From positions 1 through 16,759 of the forward strand of contig JBBTQZ010000001.1 in NCBI GenBank assembly GCA_038065435.1: a stretch of DNA of 16,759 nt, read 5' to 3'. The notes beneath the pieces are model-generated. The model did not search any database. It saw nothing but the letters and a program-made list of their open reading frames with translations, and was not told the DNA's origin. This DNA is from JBBTQZ01 sp038065435 (GTDB lineage: Bacteria > Patescibacteriota > Minisyncoccia > Phycocordibacterales > WO2-35-19). Shown one piece after another: positions 10,651 to 16,759 of this stretch. The position numbers and the translations under genes were made by a program. How positions within the stretch are numbered: position 1 is the first letter of the stretch; each line of letters begins with the position of its first letter.

Positions 10651-11088
10651 TTATTTCAAATTCCTCCTTATTTCCCTCTCCGTATCTCTTTTTTTAATAC
10701 TTTCTCGCTTGTCGTATTTCTTTTTACCTCGCACTACCCCTATCTCTACCTTCAATTTATTTCCCTTATTATACACCGAAAGTGGTACTATTGTCAAACC
10801 TTTTTGACCTTCCGCCCCACTTAATTTATCAATTTCTTTTTTGGTCAAAAGAAGTCGGCGGTTTCTTATTGGGTCATACTCTTTAGGTGTATTTTTGGGT
10901 TGGTAGGGAGAGATCTGCATGCCGGTTACATACGCTTCCCTTCCTCTTATGGTCACATGCGCGCCGTCTAGCGAGCCTCCCCCATTTTTTAAGGATTTCA
11001 CTTCAAAACCGAGAAGCTCTATACCAGCCTCCATTTTTTCTAAAATTTCATAATTAAAATATGCTTTTTTATTCTGAACCAAACTCAT
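10651..11088 (-). CDS. smpB: SsrA-binding protein SmpB
   Basis: SmpB binds the tRNA-like part of tmRNA and places it in the A site of stalled ribosomes. The 145-residue product has the family's core: NKKAYFNYEILEKMEAGIELLGFEVKS-type N-terminal strands, SLDGAHVTIRGREAYVTGMQISPY, and the C-terminal basic tail GKKKYDKRESIKKRD that enters the mRNA channel. ATG 11088 gives the normal N-terminus (MSLVQNKKAYF); the frame is open 26 codons upstream but that part overlaps the promoter region. No Shine-Dalgarno. ssrA follows on the same strand, and ftsH is divergent with 51 bases between start codons. Confidence 0.97.
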   Translation of the reverse strand: MSLVQNKKAYFNYEILEKMEAGIELLGFEVKSLKNGGGSLDGAHVTIRGREAYVTGMQISPYQPKNTPKEYDPIRNRRLLLTKKEIDKLSGAEGQKGLTIVPLSVYNKGNKLKVEIGVVRGKKKYDKRESIKKRDTEREIRRNLK

Positions 11089-11116
11089 TTGTCGTTGTTT
11101 CTTCTGATAATACTCG

Positions 11117-11137
11117 TATAATAGCATTTTTATGCTA
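11117..11137. promoter_or_regulatory. Shared smpB/ftsH promoter region with a TATAAT and a palindrome
   Basis: TATAAT (11117-11122) is a perfect -10 for ftsH, with a weak -35 TTGTTT (11095-11100, spacer 16); the predicted start is near 11129. TAGCAT-TTTT-ATGCTA (11122-11137) is a perfect 6-bp inverted repeat overlapping the start point. On the other strand TATTAT boxes could serve smpB. A protein bound to the palindrome could affect both genes, which is inference. Confidence 0.55.
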
Positions 11138-11139
11138 AA

Positions 11140-13059
11140 ATGACTGGGTTTATGAGCAAACAGCAAAAAAAAGAGGACAAAAAAAGAGTGTTGATAAAAA
11201 AGCCAAACGGTAAATTCCAGAGCTCTTTTTGGGGCAATTTCGTTACTAGTATTTTTATATTCCTAGTCATAATTTTTGCTTATTCTTTTTTTACAAAAGG
11301 AACGTCTAAAGAGGAGATCAGCATTTCAGAATTAGCGGAAGCTATCAAACGCTCTGAGGTGTCTGAGCTATCTGTAAGAGGAACCAAAATAGAAGCTGTA
11401 TTCAAAGACGGGATAAGCAAGATCGCTAAAAAAGAAGAGCAGGCCAACGTAGGCGAAACCCTCACCGTATACGGAGTTACAAGCGAAGAGATGAGCAAAA
11501 TAAAAGTAGCCATCAAAGAAAATGATGGTTTGCTTTATTGGTTCTTCAATCTCTCCCCTATACTGTTCCCCATTTTATTTATAGCTGTTTTTATATGGAT
11601 GATGACGAGGCAAATAAAAGGCGCTGGTATGCAAGCTTTCTCTTTTGGCCAATCTAGAGCGCGCATCACTACTCCAGATGATCAGAAGCAGAAAGTGACC
11701 TTCAAAGATGTGGCCGGCTGCAAGGAAGCCAAAGAAGAACTTTCCGAAATTGTGGACTTCCTCAAAAATCCCAAAAAGTTTTTTGAGATCGGCGCTCGTA
11801 TACCCAAAGGCATATTACTTATGGGCGCTCCCGGCACAGGCAAAACCTTACTTGCAAGAGCGGTGGCCGGAGAAGCTGGGGTATCGTTCTTTTCTATTTC
11901 TGGTTCAGAGTTTGTAGAAATGTTTGTTGGTGTCGGCGCTTCCAGAGTGCGCGACTTGTTCGCCATGGCCAAAAAGGCTGCCCCAGCTATTATATTTATG
12001 GACGAGATAGATGCCGTGGGTAGAGTACGTGGTGGGGGCTTAGGTGGAGGCAACGATGAAAGAGAGCAGACTCTCAATCAGATTCTGGTAGAGATGGACG
12101 GCTTTGAGCCAACAGAAAAGGTCATCATGATGGCTGCGACGAATAGGCCCGATGTGCTTGATCCGGCATTACTTCGGCCGGGCAGGTTCGACAGAAGAGT
12201 CACTATAGATTTGCCTGACAGAAGCGACCGAGAAGAGATCCTTAAGATCCACGCTAAACAAAAACCATTTGCTGAAGATGTAAACCTCACTCTTATTGCA
12301 GAAAGAACCCCAGGGTTTAGCGGAGCGGATCTTTATTCTCTTATGAATGAAGGGGCGATTCTAGCTGCTCGAGAAAACAGGACCAAAGTCTCCCAATACG
12401 ACCTCATCAGATCTATAGAGAAAGTGATGCTCGGACCAGAAAGACGAAGCCATATACTATCAAAGAAAGAAAAGGAAATCACCGCTTACCACGAAGCTGG
12501 TCATGCCGTAGTAGCGAGCGCCTTAGAATTCGCAGATCCAGTGCATAAAATATCTATAATTTCTAGAGGCAGGGCCGCCGGTTACACTCTGAAGCTTCCT
12601 ATAGAAGATAGGAAATTGCAAAGTAAACGAGAATTTTTGGACGATATAGCTATGTCTCTCGGCGGCTACGTTACAGAAAAACTCATCTTTGGTGACCTGA
12701 CCACTGGGCCCTCCAACGACTTGCAGGTCTCTACCGCTATGGCGAGAGACATGGTAACCAAATATGGCATGTCTGATCTCGGACCAGTAGCTCTAGAATC
12801 ACAAGGTGGGAGGATTATGTGGGGGGCTAGAGGCAACGATAAACAAGAATACTCTGAAAAAGTAGCCTCTTTTATAGACGAAGAAGTGTCAAAGATTATG
12901 AAGGGAGCCCATCAAAGAGCCGAGAAAATAATTCTTGAAAATAGGGGTCTTCTAGACGCAATATCTAAGAGGCTTATAGAAACAGAAACTATAGAGAGAG
13001 AAGAATTTGATCAAATGCTTGTTGCGCACGGTATCACTCCAAAAAAGAAAGTAGAATGA
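11140..13059 (+). CDS. ftsH: ATP-dependent membrane zinc metalloprotease FtsH
   Basis: FtsH forms membrane hexamers that unfold and degrade membrane and some soluble proteins, including SsrA-tagged ones in E. coli. The 639-residue protein has TM1 (about 35-52), an external domain, TM2 (about 131-155), and an AAA+ module with Walker A GAPGTGKT (229-236), Walker B IIFMDEID (284-291) and the SRH segment (about 334-352). The zinc protease motif HEAGH is at 451-455, and the third ligand is probably D527 in SNDLQ. The N-terminus is basic. ATG 11140 is the longest start; ATG 11152 (MSKQQKKEDKK) is equally plausible, and neither has a Shine-Dalgarno. It diverges from smpB-ssrA and is followed by a prepilin gene with its own promoter. 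Confidence 0.97.
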   Translation: MTGFMSKQQKKEDKKRVLIKKPNGKFQSSFWGNFVTSIFIFLVIIFAYSFFTKGTSKEEISISELAEAIKRSEVSELSVRGTKIEAVFKDGISKIAKKEEQANVGETLTVYGVTSEEMSKIKVAIKENDGLLYWFFNLSPILFPILFIAVFIWMMTRQIKGAGMQAFSFGQSRARITTPDDQKQKVTFKDVAGCKEAKEELSEIVDFLKNPKKFFEIGARIPKGILLMGAPGTGKTLLARAVAGEAGVSFFSISGSEFVEMFVGVGASRVRDLFAMAKKAAPAIIFMDEIDAVGRVRGGGLGGGNDEREQTLNQILVEMDGFEPTEKVIMMAATNRPDVLDPALLRPGRFDRRVTIDLPDRSDREEILKIHAKQKPFAEDVNLTLIAERTPGFSGADLYSLMNEGAILAARENRTKVSQYDLIRSIEKVMLGPERRSHILSKKEKEITAYHEAGHAVVASALEFADPVHKISIISRGRAAGYTLKLPIEDRKLQSKREFLDDIAMSLGGYVTEKLIFGDLTTGPSNDLQVSTAMARDMVTKYGMSDLGPVALESQGGRIMWGARGNDKQEYSEKVASFIDEEVSKIMKGAHQRAEKIILENRGLLDAISKRLIETETIEREEFDQMLVAHGITPKKKVE

Positions 13060-13083
13060 TTATTTGTTATCCATAATCAACTA

Positions 13084-13111
13084 TTGTTTTAAAAAAAATC
13101 TTAGTTAGAAT
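13084..13111 (+). promoter_or_regulatory. Candidate leaderless promoter of the prepilin gene
   Basis: TTGTTT (13084-13089), a 16-base spacer and TAGAAT (13106-13111) are followed 6 bases later by the ATG at 13118, where transcription should begin. No Shine-Dalgarno lies between. Confidence 0.55.
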
Positions 13112-13117
13112 TTAAAG

Positions 13118-13558
13118 ATGCAACCCAAACATTCGAAAGAATCCGGATTTACACTCATAGAGCTCCTTATATCAATAGTCATAATAGGCATCTTAACAGC
13201 TATAATTTTGAATACTCTAAGTACAAGTAGAAACCGTGGTTACGATGGTAAAGTCAAAATCCAATTCAAACAACTAGCCACTTCTATACAGATTTATTAC
13301 GAAAACAATGGCAACTACGGAGCTACTACGAATAATTGCGATAATATGTTTGCCGCCACCACCCCGGTAAATATAAATAAATTTATAGTTGGACTTCAAA
13401 ATGGAGCCGCTGTTTGTAGATCTACAGGCACAGCTTACGCTGTTTCTATCCCTCTTCTTAATGCTCCAGTAAGCGCAGATAATTGGTGTATAGACTCAAA
13501 CGGTCGTTCTATAGCCATAGCTGACCCCCTCATCGCGAGTGACACTAGTTGCAACTAG
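13118..13558 (+). CDS. Type IV prepilin-like (pseudopilin) protein
   Basis: This is a structural subunit of a type IV pilus or related filament. The N-terminus MQPKHSKESG-FTLIELLISIVIIGILTA is a classic class III leader: basic, with prepilin peptidase (PilD) cleavage after G10, F as the new first residue, E at +5 and a hydrophobic helix to about residue 32. The 146-residue length fits a minor pilin or pseudopilin. Four cysteines (74, 100, 124, 145) could form disulfides in the globular part, C124/C145 being the usual C-terminal D-loop pair. No other pilus genes are in the window, so the assembly machinery must be elsewhere. The stop overlaps the promoter of the next tRNA gene. Confidence 0.92.
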   Translation: MQPKHSKESGFTLIELLISIVIIGILTAIILNTLSTSRNRGYDGKVKIQFKQLATSIQIYYENNGNYGATTNNCDNMFAATTPVNINKFIVGLQNGAAVCRSTGTAYAVSIPLLNAPVSADNWCIDSNGRSIAIADPLIASDTSCN

Positions 13559-13587
13559 TTGAATTTTACCTCCGAAACACTTATTAT
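13559..13587 (+). promoter_or_regulatory. Promoter of tRNA-Ile(UAU)
   Basis: TTGAAT (13559-13564), an exact 17-base spacer and TATTAT (13582-13587) place the start near 13594, just before the mature tRNA at 13597. It begins at the base after the prepilin stop codon. Confidence 0.75.
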
Positions 13588-13596
13588 CAGACAACC

Positions 13597-13670
13597 CCGT
13601 CCTTAGCTCAGTTGGTTAGAGCACGGAGCTTATACCTCCGGGGTCCTAGGTTCGAATCCTAGAGGACGGA
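13597..13670 (+). tRNA. tRNA-Ile, anticodon UAU (reads AUA)
   Basis: The cloverleaf is complete: acceptor CCGTCCT (13597-13603) with AGGACGG (13663-13669), a D-arm with GTTGG, anticodon stem CGGAG/CTCCG around CTTATAC, and T-arm CTAGG-TTCGAAT-CCTAG. Positions 34-36 are TAT, so the tRNA reads AUA. A37 and discriminator A73 fit isoleucine. CCA is not encoded. Most bacteria read AUA with a CAU tRNA modified by TilS; a UAU tRNA is rare. Confidence 0.9.
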
Positions 13671-13806
13671 CAAGCCAAAAAATTCAAACTGCTTTGAATT
13701 TTTTTGGACTTGTCCGAGACGGAGCTATGTTTTTGTAGCAACAAAAACAAGTGAGTCGGGGTCGCGGAAATTTCATTTTGACGAAAATGAAATTATCCGT
13801 GACGAC
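13668..13806 (+). repeat. Array of three hairpins directly behind tRNA-Ile
   Basis: Hairpin 1 (13668-13715) begins inside the tRNA: GGACAAG, which includes the last acceptor bases and the discriminator, pairs with CTTGTCC, extended by A-run/T-run arms. Hairpin 2 (13728-13749) has perfect arms TGTTTTTGT/ACAAAAACA with an AGCA loop, the same loop as at 1538-1541 behind tRNA-Ser. Hairpin 3 (13761-13806) has AATTTCATTTT/AAAATGAAATT and CGGA/TCCG arms around GACG. Hairpin 1 may terminate the tRNA transcript; the others look like a repeat family. Confidence 0.6.
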
Positions 13807-13933
13807 AAGAAAACTCAATCATATAATGCAAAGTTATAATCTGTCCTGCTTTTATACCCTTTTGAAAAATTTATATCTGAACTTGATTTTTTTCCACTTT
13901 TAACTAACCTTACCAACAGAGAAGGAGGTTCTT

Positions 13934-14392
13934 ATGCAAATTGAAGTTGTCGTTGTAAGTTATGAAAATGAGTTCTGGTTCGAGTTTGAAGGTTTTAAAT
14001 TCGACACTTTATATGCGTTTTGGGAGCTTGACCGCAGAAAAGTTCAGGTCGTCCGTAACGGAGCAACCATTGCCACCGGCCGAGTTTCTGAAGCTCGCGG
14101 GGAACCCGTATTCAACGATTACGGCACAGGAAAAGACATCGTCTTGAAAGGTTCTGCACTCCACGCAGAAAAGTTTCGTCTTTCTGACTATTTGGTGTTG
14201 GATATACCAGATGGGTTTAACCTCAGCAATCACTTAGTAGAATCCTGTCAATTTCTCGGCGCTGTAATTGCTTCAATGCCAGTGGGGCAAACAATGACTC
14301 TGGGTGAAGCAAAAAGGAAGATTGTTGCTGAATTGAGTAAAGAGGTACCAGATACCCCAATCCGTATTCTTCGATTCAGGCGACACAAGTGA
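13934..14392 (+). CDS. Unrecognised 152-residue cytosolic protein, accessory cassette
   Basis: I do not recognise this protein. ATG 13934 has a perfect AAGGAGG five bases upstream, far stronger than most ribosome binding sites on the housekeeping genes here. There is no signal peptide or membrane segment. The N-terminal half is rich in aromatic and beta-forming residues (VVVVSYENEFWFEFEGFKF); residues about 105-137 look helical; the end is basic (RILRFRRHK). One cysteine. Base composition is richer in G+C than in the neighbouring host genes. It stands alone with its own terminator downstream, behind the hairpin array of tRNA-Ile. TATAAT boxes occur at 13822-13827 and 13835-13840, but no good -35 is seen. 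Confidence 0.75.
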   Translation: MQIEVVVVSYENEFWFEFEGFKFDTLYAFWELDRRKVQVVRNGATIATGRVSEARGEPVFNDYGTGKDIVLKGSALHAEKFRLSDYLVLDIPDGFNLSNHLVESCQFLGAVIASMPVGQTMTLGEAKRKIVAELSKEVPDTPIRILRFRRHK

Positions 14393-14406
14393 TTTTTCCC
14401 TTGGTT

Positions 14407-14456
14407 AAAGCCGCCCAGCCTGTAGAGACCGCAGCGTCTCTTGGCGAGGCGGTTTT
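14407..14456 (+). terminator. Rho-independent terminator of the 152-residue gene
   Basis: AAAGCCGCC (14407-14415) pairs with GGCGGTTTT (14448-14456), continued inward by GCC/GGC and GAGAC/GTCTC (14425-14429, 14436-14440). The T-run in the 3' arm completes it. It starts 15 bases after the stop codon. Confidence 0.82.
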
Positions 14457-14611
14457 CTATTGTTATACAAAAATAATGCTTCTGTTTCGGTTCTAAAAAC
14501 ATTAAAAAGTTTACAAACAAACATCCGCTAACTTGAGAGACTTCCTTTTACTCCAAATGGATTTTTGAGGATTTTGTTTTTGTGCTACCCTATTAGTAGG
14601 AGGGTTTGAAC

Positions 14612-15130
14612 ATGAAAACCTTGATCTTTGTGATGTTAGTCCTGAGTCAGGAGATGTTCGCAAGCAGTTGTGTAATGCAAGGTCTCGATGAGGCGGTGAG
14701 AAGGGCTGATTATATCTTCACTGGCCGTATTTCAGACATCGTTAATGTGGCTGGACCGGATGATAAGGCACAGACGATCCATGCTATAGTCACATACGAC
14801 ATCTCTGGTTATTGGAAAGGTGATGTGGGGAGGAAAATGACTTTATCTGTCCTCAATCAGCCATCTGAGGATCGGAAATCTTATACGCTCCAAAAAGGAG
14901 ATGTCTATCTGGTCTTTGCTTCCAAAGAGCATACCATCTTCTGGCTCAGGTCTTTTTTATTGGCGAAACGAAAATTGGAAAGGAAATCGCTTGAACTGTT
15001 AATGGGTAATGGTCTCGTGAATAGAGACCTCGTTGCGGGTGCTGGAGATGATTGCTCTAGAACGAGGTTAATCTCTGAAGCAGGCGAAGATTTGAAACTG
15101 CTTGGGCCAGCAAAACTTCCAGCGAAGTAG
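14612..15130 (+). CDS. Secreted protein resembling the bacterial NTR/TIMP-like family
   Basis: ATG 14612 is preceded by AGGAGGG seven bases upstream; an in-frame TTG two codons earlier overlaps that spacing and is rejected. Residues 1-19 form a signal peptide, and C20 would be at or near the mature N-terminus. The body shows a pattern I associate with TIMP/netrin-like domains in bacteria: RADYIFTGRISDIV, a VTYDISGYWKG strand pair, KGDVYLVFA, and a C-terminal C148-SRTRLISEAGEDLKLLG block. Family members often have more cysteines (C-x-C near the start and another mid-domain); here only C20 and C148 remain, so one disulfide at most. Between KGDVYLVFA and the end there is a basic insert (about 112-127). 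Metalloprotease inhibition is known for animal TIMPs but cannot be assumed. Own terminator downstream; converges with recG four bases away. Confidence 0.72.
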   Translation: MKTLIFVMLVLSQEMFASSCVMQGLDEAVRRADYIFTGRISDIVNVAGPDDKAQTIHAIVTYDISGYWKGDVGRKMTLSVLNQPSEDRKSYTLQKGDVYLVFASKEHTIFWLRSFLLAKRKLERKSLELLMGNGLVNRDLVAGAGDDCSRTRLISEAGEDLKLLGPAKLPAK

Positions 15131-15134
15131 CCAA

Positions 15135-16759
15135 TCACTCCATGTGTACCGCAGTTCTTTGAAGCACCCTTCGAGCTAGTTCGGGGTGCTTCTTTAATTC
15201 AAAATCTTGTTGAATAAGAAGAGTGGCCTCAAGCCGAGCGGCTTCAACCATTTTGATATTACGGAGGGCCTCCATTGCGAGATCAGAAACCCCCCATTGC
15301 CTAGAATTTATACTGAGGCCCCCAGACCCCCTCTCTTTCAGATCCGCTTCAGCAAGTTCAAAACCATTTTTCGCAGACACAAAGGATTTTAGACGATCTA
15401 TAGTTTTTTTACTTTTGGTTTCGGTAAAAACAAAACAGTGAGCTTGATGAGAGCTACGCAAAACTCTCCCTCTAAGCTGATGTAGCTGGGCTAAACCAAA
15501 TCTTTCTGCATTTTCAATAAGTATAGCCGTGGCATTTGGCACATTGACCCCAACTTCAATAACAGAAGTGGCTACCAATATCTGTATCTCGCCATTTTTA
15601 AATCTTTGCATTTTTTCTTGCTTATCTTTTGGTTTATCTTTACCTGTTATGCCCTCTATTTTGAATTCTTTAAAAATTTTTGTCTTCAGTCTTTCAACTT
15701 CCGATTTTACCGACTTGGCATTTAATGTATTTTCTTTATCAGGATCCGGATCGTTGACTCTTGGGCATATGACATACGCTTGTCTACCGCTTAGCAAGAT
15801 CTGCTCTAGCTCTTTATATACAATCTCGCGCTCTTGAGGCAAGACTATTCTAGTATTCACCGGTTTACGACCCGGAGGCAATTCATCCAAAAGTGAAAGA
15901 TCAAGATCACCAAAAATAGTAAGGGCCAGAGTCCGAGGAATAGGAGTTGCCGTCATTGAAAGCAGGTGAGGAGTAAGATCATGTTTCCGACGAAGTTGCA
16001 TCCTTTGTTTGACACCAAAACGGTGTTGTTCGTCAATTATTATAAGAGCTAGATTTTTAAATCTGACTGTTTTTTGAATGAGGCTATGGGTACCAATCAG
16101 GATCGGAATCTCGCCATTTGCCACCCATTTTAAAAGTTGGGTTTTGGATATTTTGGTTGATTTCTCTTTGTTTATTTTGGAAGGAAATTTTCTAGCGCCA
16201 CTACCAGTTATAAGCCCTATATTTACTTTATACTTCGCAAAATATTCTATAAACGACTCAAAATGTTGTCCGGCCAGTATTTCAGTTGGAGCCATATAAG
16301 CTACCTGCAAGCTACTACTCTGCCGGCCCGGTGGGTGGGTAGAGGCAGCGACGAAGCTGGCTGTTGCCGCAACCGCCGTCTTACCACTTCCGACATCTCC
16401 TTCTAGGAGACGCGACATGGGAGATCCTTTTTTTAAATCATTGAGTATGGTGTCCAAAGCATTATTTTGGGCACGCGTAAAAGGAAAATTAAAAGTATTT
16501 ATAAAACTGCTTATTTCTTTGTCACTTATGTTGATTACAAAAGATTTCTCTCTATTTGAAAGGAACCTTTCTTTCGCTCTATCTAGCTGGACATAGAGCA
16601 CTTCTTCAAAAGCAAATCTCTTTCTTGCGGCATCGGCATCAATCTGTTTTTTGGGAGCATGTATCCATATCAGAGCCGTGCGCAGACTCGGCAAGTTGTA
16701 TTTCGATAATATCTCTTTGGGTATCGGGTCCTCCAATTTACTACTGTCTATATTTTTCA
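15135..16759 (-). CDS. recG: ATP-dependent DNA helicase RecG, 5' end cut by window edge
   Basis: RecG remodels stalled replication forks and branched DNA. About 541 C-terminal residues are present; the N-terminal wedge domain lies outside, and the frame is open to the edge (a TTG at 16736 is internal, not the start). Motifs in order: Walker A GDVGSGKT, APTEILAGQH (Ia), GTHSLIQ, DEQHRFGVKQR (II), SMTATPIPRTLALT (III), ATSVIEVGVNVPNA (V), and QLRGRV-L-RSSHQ (VI), where leucine stands in place of the usual glycine of QLRGRVGR. The C-terminus LKKHPELARRVLQ is typical. Its last codons contain the hairpin that also serves as terminator for the convergent gene. Confidence 0.96.
   Translation of the reverse strand, partial: KNIDSSKLEDPIPKEILSKYNLPSLRTALIWIHAPKKQIDADAARKRFAFEEVLYVQLDRAKERFLSNREKSFVINISDKEISSFINTFNFPFTRAQNNALDTILNDLKKGSPMSRLLEGDVGSGKTAVAATASFVAASTHPPGRQSSSLQVAYMAPTEILAGQHFESFIEYFAKYKVNIGLITGSGARKFPSKINKEKSTKISKTQLLKWVANGEIPILIGTHSLIQKTVRFKNLALIIIDEQHRFGVKQRMQLRRKHDLTPHLLSMTATPIPRTLALTIFGDLDLSLLDELPPGRKPVNTRIVLPQEREIVYKELEQILLSGRQAYVICPRVNDPDPDKENTLNAKSVKSEVERLKTKIFKEFKIEGITGKDKPKDKQEKMQRFKNGEIQILVATSVIEVGVNVPNATAILIENAERFGLAQLHQLRGRVLRSSHQAHCFVFTETKSKKTIDRLKSFVSAKNGFELAEADLKERGSGGLSINSRQWGVSDLAMEALRNIKMVEAARLEATLLIQQDFELKKHPELARRVLQRTAVHME
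15161..15195 (+). terminator. Terminator of the NTR-like gene, embedded in the recG coding end
   Basis: GAAGCACCC (15161-15169) pairs with GGGTGCTTC (15184-15192), followed by TTTAATT on the plus strand. It starts 30 bases after the stop of the 14612 gene and lies within the last 20 codons of recG on the other strand. Confidence 0.65.

Overview
The window looks like a chromosome segment from a member of the Candidate Phyla Radiation (Patescibacteria), probably Parcubacteria-like. This is an inference from several things: A+T-rich housekeeping genes heavy in AGA/AGG and ATA codons, very tight gene packing, weak or absent Shine-Dalgarno sites on several housekeeping genes with candidate leaderless promoters, an isolated rpsN-rpsH-rplF block, a LysM/M23 peptidase with an HGYN-type zinc motif, a MYG1-family protein, a lone prepilin and a long-tag tmRNA. 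No 16S rRNA is present, so the lineage cannot be fixed from this window.

Layout. At 1-1223 (minus) lie rpsN, rpsH and the start of rplF, cut by the window edge. At 1338-1690 (plus) is tRNA-Ser(GCU), followed by hairpins and a degenerate copy of the same tRNA, closed by a two-way terminator. At 1710-1982 (minus) is an HU protein. At 2121-3281 (minus) is infC-rpmI-rplT, with a long hairpin covering the rpmI start. Then come a secreted LysM-M23 peptidase (3320-4312, minus), a UvrD/PcrA helicase (4550-6490, plus), a MYG1-family protein (6497-7396, minus) and a small Cys-rich protein (7561-7782, minus).

At 7916-9697 (plus) is a self-contained two-gene unit: consensus promoter, structured leader, an unrecognised cytosolic protein, a secreted helical protein, and a terminator. 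It is clearly richer in G+C and uses different codons from its neighbours. It is followed by a small GIY-YIG gene and palindromic repeats, and then by the 3' end of the ssrA gene. The tmRNA gene (10138-10559, minus) was found from its acceptor stem, T-arm, PK1 pseudoknot and tag frame. It sits directly downstream of smpB, and smpB is divergent from ftsH. The stretch therefore holds the trans-translation pair (SmpB and tmRNA) next to one of the proteases known to act on tagged proteins.

After ftsH come a type IV prepilin-like gene, then a tRNA with anticodon UAU (isoleucine, codon AUA; rare in bacteria) with its own promoter. Downstream are a hairpin array resembling the one behind tRNA-Ser and two more accessory genes (13934-14392 and 14612-15130), each with a strong ribosome binding site and its own terminator. 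The second encodes a secreted protein that looks like the NTR/TIMP-like family. The window ends in the 3' part of recG (minus).

The most interesting signals are: foreign-looking gene cassettes at the 3' ends of a tmRNA and a tRNA; the tRNA-Ile(UAU); the atypical tmRNA tag; hairpin families behind both tRNAs; the rpmI translational hairpin; and a paired GTAATGG hairpin leader.
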